From assembly GCA_031265015.1 (NCBI GenBank), contig JAISDG010000052.1, forward strand, positions 1 through 39,193: 39,193 nucleotides of DNA, read 5' to 3'. Position numbers and translations under genes: made by a program. The stretch is from Spirochaetaceae bacterium. Its GTDB lineage: Bacteria > Spirochaetota > Spirochaetia > Treponematales > Breznakiellaceae. Within the stretch, counting starts at the first letter, position 1. The number at the start of each line of letters is the position of its first letter. Under the pieces are notes generated by a model, which was not told the DNA's origin, made no database searches, and worked only from the letters and a program-made list of their open reading frames with translations. Below are positions 10,323 to 19,530 of the stretch, one piece after another.

Positions 10323-13061
10323 TTAAAGGACCTTTTTTATTTCTTTTACCAGATATGTCACTTTTTCATCATCCCCGGCCCTTTTGCTCTGATTACCCTG
10401 ATTAAAGGAAAATTCAAATTCTTCCCCCACTTTTCTATTAAGTATAGTACTCCCGAAGGGAGAAAGGTAGGAAATTATTTTATGTTCCGGATCCGATTCC
10501 CAGGGGCCCAGGATAGTAAATTCCTCCTCCGTACCGGCGCTCCGGTTAGCCAGAAGTACCCGGGCGCCGAAGGAAACCCGTTCGGCGCTTACCGTACCGG
10601 GATCAAAAATCTGGGCCCTTTCGATTTCATCCTTAAGCTTTGCCACCGTGGAATTAAGAATTTCCTGTTTTTCCTTGGCGGCCTTGTATTCGGCGTTTTC
10701 CCGGAGATCCCCCAGGGAAAGGGCAAAGGCAATTTCCTTGGAATTGGCGGGAACTTCCACATCCATAATATGGGCAAGCTGCCGCTGCTTTTCTTCGTAT
10801 TTTGCGGCGGTAACCAAAAGGGCCCTGAAGGTCTTTTTCTCCGTCTCGCCTGAGAACTTAAAGTCCGGGTCCCTTTCCTGGATACTGTTCCGGAGCTTAA
10901 ACTTGTCCGCCGGATCCAGATCCTTGACGTCGTTAATCAGGGTATAAATACGGAGCAGCGTATCCCTGTCCGCGCCGGCGATAAAGGATTCAATCAGGCC
11001 GTCGGTAAAAAGAATGGCGTAGACCTGTTTGTTGGTCTTGCGGTTTTCGGCGGTATCCCGGTGGTTGTCAATATCCCGGTAGGTTATGTCCAGAATATAG
11101 ATAAGGGTAATAAGCTTCTTTTCTTCGCTGATATTGGCGTCGGCAAACCACCGGGGTGATTTGACATTTTTGTAAAACCATACCACCGCTTCGCGGAAAT
11201 CACGGTAATGCTCAAAGCAGTTCTGGATCATCGCCGTCAGCTTGTCCTCGTATCCTTCCCTTTCCAGACTGTTGATGATTGACGGCAGCATGGCATGGGG
11301 AAAGAGGCGGACATAGATGTCGGGCCATTCCGGTATAAAGAGCTTGACCTGGAGGAGGAATTCTTCCTTAAGCCGGGTATCTTTCAGGTTCAGGAAGAGG
11401 CCGGTTAGGTCCTCGATATTTCTGAAAATTTCCTCAAAGCCGGCGGTCAGGCTCTTTTCCATGTAGGGATGCCTTCCCGCCAGTTCTTTTACCACCAGGT
11501 AGGACGCTATAATCTGCTCGTTAACCTGGCTGTAGGATCGAAGATAACCGGTAAAATAGCTGAACATTTCGTTAAAAAATTCCGAATCCAGTTCCGCTTC
11601 CTTCTGGGACTCAAAATCCTTAAGGATATCAATGCGGTCAAAGAAATTTTTCTGGGCCTTAAATTCGTTGTAGAGCTTCTCTTCTATGCTGATGGGCCTT
11701 TCCCGGACCGTGAAGTTGTCGATGTTGTCCTGGCTGACCCCGAAAATAGGATCGGTTTTAAGGATTTCCCGGGCCTTGACGCTCCAGCCGGTCCATTCCC
11801 CGGCGGAAAGCACCGAAGGCACCAGTTCCGCCTTAATGCGCTTAAGGTCACAGGAATTGCCGAAGCTCTTGATGATTGTTTTGAGGGTCCAGGAATGTTC
11901 GTTTTTTACCCGGTCGTGGAGCTTTTCCTTTTTCTGGGTGGCCTTAAGCACCCAGATATGGTTTTTCGACAGGGTCTGCAGGGCGTTAACCGCCATCTTC
12001 AGGGACATGGGATGGCTCCGTTTTTTGGCAAAATCCACCACAATCTCGTCGCCCTGCATGGACGCGATCCGGCCCACCCCCCAGGTTCGGTGAAAGACAA
12101 AACTGCCCTTGTCAAAGGCGATGTGTTTTTCAAAATCGGTAATCGCCTCCCGGACATTGCGCCAGTTCTGGGTAAGGTTTGATATTCTGATATATTCTTC
12201 AAGCTGACTGTGATCCGCGTACTTCAGCCTGAAACATTCGGTGATTTCCCTGCGGGCCAGGGAATCCCGCTCGTCGTACTGTAAAATCAGCTTTAAAAGA
12301 CCGATGGCGGTGTCGATTTCGCCCCGTTTTTTGCAGGACGCAAAAACATCCTCCAGCAGGAGCACAGCCTTGTCTTCGCTGACATTTTTGGCAAGCCGTT
12401 TTTCCACGTGCAGAAAAAAGTCGATGTCCTCCGGGCAGTGTTCAATCAGCTTGGCCCAGATCTCCCGGACATTGGCAAAAACTCCCTTGTTGATATACCG
12501 GTGCAGGGCCTTTTTGTAATAATCCACCGCCGTTTCGGCGTCATTAAGCTTTTCGTAGTGTTCCGCCAGGGCCTTGGCAATATCCGCTTCCTCGTAGTCC
12601 GCCTTGACAAGCCGTTCCCAGATACCGATGATGGGCTCTTCCTCGTTTTCGTTTTTGCAGCATTCCGCCAGGGTCCGCAGGGCAAATTTGGACTCCCCGT
12701 AATCCAGGATCCTTTCGCAGAGGTACCGGACTATGCCCCATTTGTGGTTATCCACAAAAATCGTAACCAGGTTCACCAGGACCGCATCGTCGATAAGCTG
12801 CCGGGAGAGGGCAATCATCCCCGACAGGTACAGGGCGATAATGCTGTTCTTGGTATGGACCAGATGTTCGTCGCAGAGCTGTTTCAGTTCGTCGTATATT
12901 TTGTCTTCCCTGGCCTCTTTCAGCAGAACGTCCAGCTCCTTAAACTGTCCGGTTGAATAGTTGCTGAGCGCCGCCCGGGTCCATTTTTCCTCGTTGAGCA
13001 TCTCCTGAACATTTTTAAGAAGCGGTAAAACAACCGCCCGGGTTTCAGCAACTTCTGTCAT
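10323..13061 (-). CDS. greA: Giant GreA: transcription elongation factor GreA fused to a ~700-aa helical N-terminal region
   Basis: C-terminus EIAFALSLGDLRENAEYKAAKEKQEILNSTVAKLKDEIERA... matches the GreA coiled-coil tip (D/E acidic residues kept) and FKBP-like domain; SD AGGAGAGGG upstream. Confidence 0.9.
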   Translation of the reverse strand: MTEVAETRAVVLPLLKNVQEMLNEEKWTRAALSNYSTGQFKELDVLLKEAREDKIYDELKQLCDEHLVHTKNSIIALYLSGMIALSRQLIDDAVLVNLVTIFVDNHKWGIVRYLCERILDYGESKFALRTLAECCKNENEEEPIIGIWERLVKADYEEADIAKALAEHYEKLNDAETAVDYYKKALHRYINKGVFANVREIWAKLIEHCPEDIDFFLHVEKRLAKNVSEDKAVLLLEDVFASCKKRGEIDTAIGLLKLILQYDERDSLARREITECFRLKYADHSQLEEYIRISNLTQNWRNVREAITDFEKHIAFDKGSFVFHRTWGVGRIASMQGDEIVVDFAKKRSHPMSLKMAVNALQTLSKNHIWVLKATQKKEKLHDRVKNEHSWTLKTIIKSFGNSCDLKRIKAELVPSVLSAGEWTGWSVKAREILKTDPIFGVSQDNIDNFTVRERPISIEEKLYNEFKAQKNFFDRIDILKDFESQKEAELDSEFFNEMFSYFTGYLRSYSQVNEQIIASYLVVKELAGRHPYMEKSLTAGFEEIFRNIEDLTGLFLNLKDTRLKEEFLLQVKLFIPEWPDIYVRLFPHAMLPSIINSLEREGYEDKLTAMIQNCFEHYRDFREAVVWFYKNVKSPRWFADANISEEKKLITLIYILDITYRDIDNHRDTAENRKTNKQVYAILFTDGLIESFIAGADRDTLLRIYTLINDVKDLDPADKFKLRNSIQERDPDFKFSGETEKKTFRALLVTAAKYEEKQRQLAHIMDVEVPANSKEIAFALSLGDLRENAEYKAAKEKQEILNSTVAKLKDEIERAQIFDPGTVSAERVSFGARVLLANRSAGTEEEFTILGPWESDPEHKIISYLSPFGSTILNRKVGEEFEFSFNQGNQSKRAGDDEKVTYLVKEIKKVL

Positions 13062-13087
13062 AGCCCTCTCCTGTAAAAAGCACGTTG

Positions 13088-13123
13088 GACTTGTTCGATG
13101 CCCGGCCGGGCATCAAACAAGTC
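13088..13123. repeat. 36-bp near-perfect palindrome (hairpin) in the greA leader
   Basis: GACTTGTTCGATGCCCGG/CCGGGCATCAAACAAGTC, one non-identical pair, which becomes G-U in minus-strand RNA. Confidence 0.9.
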
Positions 13124-13138
13124 TGTTTTCAGCGGAAT

Positions 13139-13164
13139 TTGTCCGGAAGCTAGTTTCCGGACAA
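13139..13164. repeat. 10-bp perfect inverted repeat, 6-nt loop, in the greA leader
   Basis: TTGTCCGGAA-gctagt-TTCCGGACAA. Confidence 0.9.
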
Positions 13165-13184
13165 CTCTACAGCCCTTTAGGGCC

Positions 13185-14204
13185 TTAATTCCTGTACCGT
13201 TCATAGACGGCAGGATCCAGTATTTTTATTTTCAGCATGGTCTCTTCCATGAGCGCCGGTTCCGCCCCGGTATTCTCGTAATGATCGATGAGCCACAAAT
13301 ACCGGTTGATCAGCTTCGGAATCAAAAGCTCCCCCCGGTCACTTTTTCCCCGGACTTCGTTTTCCAGGACAAAAATCGACTGCTTCAGTTTTCCCAGCTC
13401 CGCAAGTTTTAGCTCTCGTTTTACGGAAAATACGCCGTACAGGGTTCCGTAAATGGGTATCCATTCAAGCAGTTCCTGTCCGCCGTAGCCTAAATCCCGC
13501 ACCCTGTCCGCCAGCCGGAGGATCAGCTCAGAATCCATATTTCTGATCTCTATCCCCTGGGGATCGATAAAAAACGCCTCCCTGAATAAAGCCTTGGCCG
13601 CCCGGGTTTCTTCCAGCAGCGCGTTGACATCCGCGAGTTCGGAAAGGGTTTCGCCGTCCTCCCTTTTAAACCGCGCCGCCTGTTCCAGGTATTTAAGGGC
13701 TTCCTCGAAATTGCCTACTCCCTTGTAACACCGCCCTACCTGGAGGAGCAGAAGCGGATCATGCTGATTTTCCCCGCCGCCCAGAAGATCTTCAAAAAAA
13801 CCCAGGGCCGTGGAAAAAACAAAATGTTTTACCGCATACCGGCAGGAATCGTATACGGCCTGTCCTCCTATACGCTCCAAAAAGCTGTAATAACTTTTCC
13901 ACTGGGAAAGGATATAGCCGCCGTTCTCATAGGCCGGGGCTCCGTTAAAGCCGGAACCCTGGTTTCCACTGAAGCCGGAACCCTGGTTTTCGCTAAAGCC
14001 GAAACCCTGGTTTCCACTGAAGCTGGAACCCTTGAGCCTTTCAAGCCACCATGAAAGGCATTGCAGCGCGTACACAACCTCCGGGTGTTCGAAATCAAGT
14101 TTCAGCGCTTCGTTCAAAGCAAACCGAGCCCCTTCGGCATCCGGAATTTTCAGACTGGCATAGGCTTTTTGAATGAGCCCTTCGACCGTTTTTTCAGCGT
14201 CCAT
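13185..14204 (-). CDS. TPR-repeat protein with a Gly/Asn/Ser-rich tandem insertion
   Basis: EEALKYLEQAARFKREDGETLSELADVNALLEETRAAKALFREAFFIDP is TPR-like; internal FSGNQGSG repeats. Confidence 0.75.
   Translation of the reverse strand: MDAEKTVEGLIQKAYASLKIPDAEGARFALNEALKLDFEHPEVVYALQCLSWWLERLKGSSFSGNQGFGFSENQGSGFSGNQGSGFNGAPAYENGGYILSQWKSYYSFLERIGGQAVYDSCRYAVKHFVFSTALGFFEDLLGGGENQHDPLLLLQVGRCYKGVGNFEEALKYLEQAARFKREDGETLSELADVNALLEETRAAKALFREAFFIDPQGIEIRNMDSELILRLADRVRDLGYGGQELLEWIPIYGTLYGVFSVKRELKLAELGKLKQSIFVLENEVRGKSDRGELLIPKLINRYLWLIDHYENTGAEPALMEETMLKIKILDPAVYERYRN
13948..14032 (-). repeat. 24-bp in-frame intragenic tandem repeat (three units plus a partial)
   Basis: aagccggaaccctggtttccactg at 13948-13971, 13972-13995 and 13996-14019, partial after; encodes (F-S-G/E-N-Q-G-S/F-G)n. 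Confidence 0.9.
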
Positions 14205-14218
14205 CCCTTGGGTATATT

Positions 14219-14246
14219 AGTATACCATTTTTTACGTTCTTTACAA
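14219..14246 (-). promoter_or_regulatory. Candidate sigma70-type promoter for the TPR gene
   Basis: Minus strand TTGTAA (14246-14241)-N16-TATACT (14224-14219), 14 nt before ATG. Confidence 0.5.
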
Positions 14247-14319
14247 GGGGTGGGCAAGGGGGTATCATTTCCTATAGAAGCGTTCCGGTAATACCGAAAA
14301 TCGTAGTGACGAGGTGGTA

Positions 14320-15282
14320 ATGATACAAAGAAACCTGTTTTTGTTTCTTGTTTTCCTGGTTTGTTCCCCTTTTATCCCGGTTTTTGCCCAGAACCGTTCT
14401 ACATCGCCGGAAGAACTTCTTAGAACGGGGATCAGCTTTTACGGCGAAGGTAAATTCTCCGAAGCGGTTACCCTTTTACGGCTTGCGGGCCCTGTTCCCG
14501 AGGCGCTGTACTGGATTTCCCTGGCGGAAATATCCTCCGGCGACTATGCCCAGGCCCTTCTGGACCTGGATGCCCTGGAAAAAGCCGGTCCTTCGGCCAA
14601 ATGGAGCGCCGAAGCGCCTTACCACCGGGGACGCTGCCTTTTTTATCTGGGCCGTCATGAGGAAGCCCTGGTTACCCTGACGGACTACCTTGGCCGGGTG
14701 CCCGAAGCCGATACGGCCCGCAGGGCCGCTTCCTGGTACTGGATGGGGGAATCCCTGCTTGCCCTGGGCCGGCTGGACAACGCCGCGGACGCCTTTTCCA
14801 CGGTGGTGGAAAAGTACCCTTCCAGCGTTAAGTACGAAGCCGCCGCTTACCGGCTGGAGCTTATCAACCAAAAGAAGATCGAAGCCGAATTACTGGCGAT
14901 CCTTAAGTGGAGCCATGAAGAATCCCTTAAAACCATGGGAGAATACCAGGCGAGGGAAAAAACCTACGATCAGACCATTGCCGCCTATCAGCAGCGGATT
15001 GCGGAAATGCTGGCAAACGGCCCGGTTCTGTCCGAGGCGGACGGCGATTACCAGAGCCAGCTTGCCGCGGCGGAAATCCGCATTGCCGCCCTGGAGGCCA
15101 GCCTGAACGAGGCCAACGCCGCCCTGGTGGAACTGCGGGGCAGCGGCATAGCGGTGCCGGGGGCCGATGCTCCCAAGCCATTAACAAATACGGAAAAGGC
15201 CCTGCGGCTGATGGAATTAAAGGCCGCGGCCCTGGAATTGAGCAACGCCCTGAACCGCCGCCTGAACGGAGAGGATATATGA
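14320..15282 (+). CDS. Exported TPR / YbgF-like tetratricopeptide protein
   Basis: Signal-like N-terminus MIQRNLFLFLVFLVCSPFIPVFAQ; TPR pairs; coiled-coil C-terminus; SD GAGGTGG. Confidence 0.7.
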   Translation: MIQRNLFLFLVFLVCSPFIPVFAQNRSTSPEELLRTGISFYGEGKFSEAVTLLRLAGPVPEALYWISLAEISSGDYAQALLDLDALEKAGPSAKWSAEAPYHRGRCLFYLGRHEEALVTLTDYLGRVPEADTARRAASWYWMGESLLALGRLDNAADAFSTVVEKYPSSVKYEAAAYRLELINQKKIEAELLAILKWSHEESLKTMGEYQAREKTYDQTIAAYQQRIAEMLANGPVLSEADGDYQSQLAAAEIRIAALEASLNEANAALVELRGSGIAVPGADAPKPLTNTEKALRLMELKAAALELSNALNRRLNGEDI

Positions 15283-16304
15283 AAAAATTTCTCTTGCTGT
15301 TTGCCGTCACCGCGGTCTGTTCGTTCCCGGTAGAATCCGCGGAATATATCGACGGCAGGATACGGCTGGTGATCAACGAAAATACCGGCCGTTTTTCCCT
15401 GTACTTTATGACCGATATTGCCCGGGAGCAGTACGTTCCCTTTTTTATGGATCAGGATCCCCGGACCAGTTTTCTTGCCCTTCTGGCCAACAACAGAAAC
15501 TACCGCCTGGGAGAATCCGCTTCGTTTAAGACCACCCTGGGGGGCACTCCGTTAAATCCCGCCCTGATTTTTGAATCCTCCTTTCTAACGGTGACCGAAG
15601 ATTTTTCGTTCATCAGAACCGGTTCGTCTTCCCTGACCAACGGCGTCCGGATAACCATTACCGTTACCAACAAAGGGGAGCAGCCCGTAGAAGCGGGCCT
15701 CCGTTTTCTGCTCGATACCACCCTGGGCGAAGGAACCGCCGCCCATTTCCTTACCGACCGGCGGCAGATTAGCTCGGAGACCCTTATCGAAGCCGGGGCC
15801 GGCGACCTGTACTGGGTTTCAAAAAACAGCCGCCTTGCCCTGATGGGGAGCATCGGCGGCGAGAACATTACCAGGCCCGATCTTGTCCACTTTGCCAACT
15901 GGAAGCGGCTTAACGACGTTCCCTGGAAAGCTCCCTTTGCCGCGGGAAGAAATTTTAATTTGCTCCCCTATTCCATAGAGGATTCGGCGGTTTGTTATTA
16001 CTATGAACCGTCGGCCATCAGCCGGGGGGGAAGCCGGTTCATATCCATCGTCCTCGCGTCGGAGGACGAAGAAGGTTTTGTTTTAAGCAGCAATGTGCCG
16101 GATGAATTGTCCACCCTGATCCGGGAAAGCTCAAAGATAGAGGGGGATGTTCCCCAGTCCATGCGGACCGATTTGATCGTCCTGCGGGATCTGGTGGCAA
16201 AACTGGACGGTTATATCAGTTCCGGCGCGTTGATACCGGATGACGAACTTTCCGCCCTGGGGCTGCTTATTTCCAAGATCAAGGAAAAGTACGGTATCCC
16301 CTAA
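15279..16304 (+). CDS. Exported protein of unknown function, probably beta-rich
   Basis: Signal-like MKKFLLLFAVTAVCSFPVESAEYIDGRIRLVINENTGRFSLYFMTD...; ATGA overlap with upstream gene. I do not recognise the family. Confidence 0.7.
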   Translation: MKKFLLLFAVTAVCSFPVESAEYIDGRIRLVINENTGRFSLYFMTDIAREQYVPFFMDQDPRTSFLALLANNRNYRLGESASFKTTLGGTPLNPALIFESSFLTVTEDFSFIRTGSSSLTNGVRITITVTNKGEQPVEAGLRFLLDTTLGEGTAAHFLTDRRQISSETLIEAGAGDLYWVSKNSRLALMGSIGGENITRPDLVHFANWKRLNDVPWKAPFAAGRNFNLLPYSIEDSAVCYYYEPSAISRGGSRFISIVLASEDEEGFVLSSNVPDELSTLIRESSKIEGDVPQSMRTDLIVLRDLVAKLDGYISSGALIPDDELSALGLLISKIKEKYGIP

Positions 16305-16308
16305 GTCC

Positions 16309-17391
16309 ATGATCCACGATCCCATACTGAAAAAAGCCGTTACCCTTACCCGGAGGGGAAAATACGATGACTCCATTAAACTGCTTGAGGGGGAGATCTT
16401 CCATTACCATGAGTCGTTCAGCTTTCATCATATTCTTGGATTAACCTGTCTGTACGCCGGCGATTTTGGGGGGGCCCTAACCTACTTTACCAGGGCGAAG
16501 AATATCAAATTCCGGGATCCCATGACCCTCCTGGGCCTGGCGGCCCTTTTTTTAAGACGGGGGGAAACGGAGAAAGCCCTGGATCTCTATTTGGATATCC
16601 AGGATCTGGAACCGGACAATTCCACTGCAAAAAGGGCCCTTAAAATCATCAGGAAATACGGCGGAACCGAAGAACTGGCGGCATGGCTGGCCGGGGGAAA
16701 ACTGCCCGCCCTGTATCCGCCTTTGCCCAAGACCGCCGTAAGCTTTAGGCCCCTGCCTTTTGTTATCCTGGGGATTATTGCCGCCGCGGCGGCGGGGATC
16801 TTTTTGGGGATCCGCTTTGCTCCGCCGGCCGTTCTGCGGGGAGGGCTGGAACAGAGCGGCCTGGAGAAGGAAGAACAGGAACATCCCGTTGATTCCGGGG
16901 GCAGTTACCGGTATGTCCTTACCGGGGACGAGGTGCTTTCCCACTATGCCTCCGCCAGAAATTTTTTTAACAAATACCAGGATGAAGCGGCAAAACGGGA
17001 GCTGAACCGGATCATAGAATCCAACGCTTCGGCGGCGGTAAAAAACAAGGCCCGGCTTCTTAAGGGGTATACGGAAACCCCGGGTTTTGACACCCTGAAG
17101 GACCGGTTCAGTTACGGGGAAGTAAACGCCGATCCGCTCCTTTACCGGGATTGTTATGTCCTGTGGAAGGGCAGCCCCGCCAATGTCAGCGCCGGGCCGG
17201 ACAAAACAAGTTTTGATCTTTTGGTGGGCTACGACACCCGGACCGTTATGGAAGGGGCCGTGGCGGTGGAGCTGGATTTTCCCGCCGCGCTTACCACGGA
17301 GCCCCTGGAAGTGTTAGGCTCCGTTGTTCCCCTGGGACCGGACCGCTTTTATATCCGGGGTACGGGGATACACCAGAGCGGAAAGTACTAA
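16309..17391 (+). CDS. TPR protein with a central TM helix and extracytoplasmic C-terminal domain
   Basis: N-terminal TPRs (HHILGLTCLYAGDFGGALTYFTRAKNIKFRDPMTLLGLAALFLRRGETEKALDLYLDIQDLEPDN), TM VSFRPLPFVILGIIAAAAAGIFLGI. Confidence 0.7.
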   Translation: MIHDPILKKAVTLTRRGKYDDSIKLLEGEIFHYHESFSFHHILGLTCLYAGDFGGALTYFTRAKNIKFRDPMTLLGLAALFLRRGETEKALDLYLDIQDLEPDNSTAKRALKIIRKYGGTEELAAWLAGGKLPALYPPLPKTAVSFRPLPFVILGIIAAAAAGIFLGIRFAPPAVLRGGLEQSGLEKEEQEHPVDSGGSYRYVLTGDEVLSHYASARNFFNKYQDEAAKRELNRIIESNASAAVKNKARLLKGYTETPGFDTLKDRFSYGEVNADPLLYRDCYVLWKGSPANVSAGPDKTSFDLLVGYDTRTVMEGAVAVELDFPAALTTEPLEVLGSVVPLGPDRFYIRGTGIHQSGKY

Positions 17392-17503
17392 CATACCGGA
17401 AGGCCGCACCCCCGGCGGAGATCTTTTCCCGGAAGGCGCTGCCGGCGGCCCGGCAATTCACAGCGGCGCCGGGTATTCTTTCATCCGGCTCTTTGTTCTT
17501 TAA

Positions 17504-18718
17504 TTATTGGTTCAGTACTTCTTCCCGGTCCGCCAGGGTAACCCGTAGTTTAACGGACCTTCCCCCCCGCAGTACCTCCACTTCTACCTGTTCGCCGGGC
17601 TTGTTATCTTCCAGGGCGGAGTACAGATCCGTCAGGGTAGCTATCTTCATGCCGTCCGCCATGGTCAGGATATCCCCCCCCAGGTAGATCACGCTGGAAC
17701 CGTAACGTACCGGCTCCTGGCCCTGGCGGAGACCCGCCCTTTCCGCCAGGCCGTTCCGCCTGGTCCGGGAAATCAGAAGGCCCTCGGATACCGGCAGCTT
17801 GGCGTACTGCACCAGCGCGGGGAAGAGCTGAACCACCGTGGCGTCGATCCAGCCCCGGCGGACCTTGCCGTGTTCGATCAGCTCCGCGACCACCCGTTTG
17901 GCGGTATTCACCGGCACCGCAAAGCCTATACCCACCGAACCGCCGGAGGGGGAATAGATCATGGTATTGATACCGATCATCCGGCCCTGGGCGTCCAGCA
18001 GGGGGCCGCCGGAATTGCCCGGATTAATGGAAGCGTCGGTCTGGATCATGTCCCGGACAATGTTCTGCCGGGAAATCTGGATGGGCCGGCCCAGGCCCGA
18101 AACAATCCCCACGGTCAGGGTCCGTTCCAGGGCAAAGGGGTTACCGATAGCCAGGACCTTCTGGCCGACTTTGACGAGGGACGAATCGCCGTAGGGGATG
18201 GTTTTAAGGGTGATCCCCCGGGGAGGGGTAAATTGAACCACCGCCAGGTCGTTTTCCGGATCCGTCCCTACCACGGTTCCTTCCATCTGGGAACCGTCAA
18301 AAAGATTGATGAACACCTTGTAGGCCTTTTCGATGACGTGGTAATTGGTAAGCACGTAGCCCCGGGTATCGATGATCGACCCGGACCCGGAACCGCCGTT
18401 TTGGGGGACCGGTTCCAGAAACCAGTTGATAGCCACTATTTCGGTGGTAATGTTTACCACCGCTTCGTTATACTGCTCGTAAACAGTGATGTTTTCCCGT
18501 TCATCGGCGCTGTAGGGCTGAATATCCGCCGCGGGATAGGACCGGACATTCTGTCCGGAATCCCGCTCCCCGGAAACCGGAGAACCGCCGGGGGCCGTTT
18601 CCCCCGGAACGGGAGCTGCCCGCCCGGCAGCGTACCTCGCCCCAAGAACCGCCGTGCCCGCAATCAACACGGACAGGACGGAAAAAAAGATAAGCTGCCC
18701 GCGGCTGTACAGTTTCAT
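17504..18718 (-). CDS. HtrA/DegP-like S1C serine protease with PDZ domain
   Basis: N-terminal TM; catalytic motifs YVLTNYHVI, NDLAVVQF, NPGNSGGPLLD; C-terminal PDZ-like region. Confidence 0.93.
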   Translation of the reverse strand: MKLYSRGQLIFFSVLSVLIAGTAVLGARYAAGRAAPVPGETAPGGSPVSGERDSGQNVRSYPAADIQPYSADERENITVYEQYNEAVVNITTEIVAINWFLEPVPQNGGSGSGSIIDTRGYVLTNYHVIEKAYKVFINLFDGSQMEGTVVGTDPENDLAVVQFTPPRGITLKTIPYGDSSLVKVGQKVLAIGNPFALERTLTVGIVSGLGRPIQISRQNIVRDMIQTDASINPGNSGGPLLDAQGRMIGINTMIYSPSGGSVGIGFAVPVNTAKRVVAELIEHGKVRRGWIDATVVQLFPALVQYAKLPVSEGLLISRTRRNGLAERAGLRQGQEPVRYGSSVIYLGGDILTMADGMKIATLTDLYSALEDNKPGEQVEVEVLRGGRSVKLRVTLADREEVLNQ

Positions 18719-18905
18719 CCACGCCTCCGCGCCTGAAACCGGACTCCCAAACCCCCTCGGGGATTTCTGGCGCTCCGGGCCTCAGACCTTTTTAGTATAC
18801 GGGGAAAAAGCAAATTACTCCAGAGGCGGTCCTTGCTCCGGGGCTTTATGATTTTCTACGGGCTGCTGTTCTTCCCTTATTTCCCGTCCTGTGGTAGGAT
18901 TCGGC

Positions 18906-19523
18906 ATGGACCTGTCCCTTCTCTATTCCCAGCTTATCGGCATAGAGGGCCTTGACATGTGGGAAGGCCTTTCCCATGTGGGCTACAGCAGGGAAGGATA
19001 TGCCGATGCCCTGAGGCTCTTTTGCGGGGAATTTAAAAAAAACCTTGCCCTGGCGGTCTCGGCGGCGGAATCGGACAACTGGAAAGACTATACCTTTGCC
19101 CTCCACGCGATAAAGGGCCTCCTGGCGGGGATTGGGGCCTGGGAGCTTTCCCGGAAAGCGCTGGAACTGGAAAGCGCTTCCCGGGAGGGAAAGTATGAAC
19201 CCTGCCGCCGGGACGGCGGGGCGGTCTTTCGGGAAATGGAAGCCCTGGCCGGGGCCCTGTGGGAAACCGCCCTCTTTGAAGGAACGGAGGGGGAACCCAG
19301 GGCAGAAGCTTCCCCGGAAACGCTGGCGGAAAAACTCCAGGCCCTGGCCGGAGCCTGCGCGGCGGGAAACAGCGCGGAGGCGGAAGCCCTGGCAAAGGAA
19401 CTCCGGGGGAAAACCTTCGGCCCGGAGGCCGACGAATTTGTAGAGAGCCTCTGCGCCCTGGTCGATACCCTGGATTATGACCGGGTGCTCAAAGCCCTGG
19501 GCGGCGGCCCCTTCGCCGGATAG
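18906..19523 (+). CDS. Stand-alone histidine-phosphotransfer (Hpt) domain protein
   Basis: NWKDYTFALHAIKGLLAGIGAWELSRKALELE matches the Hpt HxxKG helix-bundle signature; no kinase or receiver nearby. Confidence 0.75.
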   Translation: MDLSLLYSQLIGIEGLDMWEGLSHVGYSREGYADALRLFCGEFKKNLALAVSAAESDNWKDYTFALHAIKGLLAGIGAWELSRKALELESASREGKYEPCRRDGGAVFREMEALAGALWETALFEGTEGEPRAEASPETLAEKLQALAGACAAGNSAEAEALAKELRGKTFGPEADEFVESLCALVDTLDYDRVLKALGGGPFAG

Positions 19524-19530
19524 GGCGGGC

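Noticed and set aside
10323-13061. Giant GreA as a novel fusion
   Set aside because: I recall similarly large GreA proteins annotated in other treponemes, so it is probably a known lineage feature; only its leader is flagged.
17440-17455. TGCCGG-cggc-CCGGCA as a bidirectional terminator between the TPR-TM gene and htrA
   Set aside because: Only a 6-bp stem with no T tract on either side; position is suggestive but evidence is too weak.
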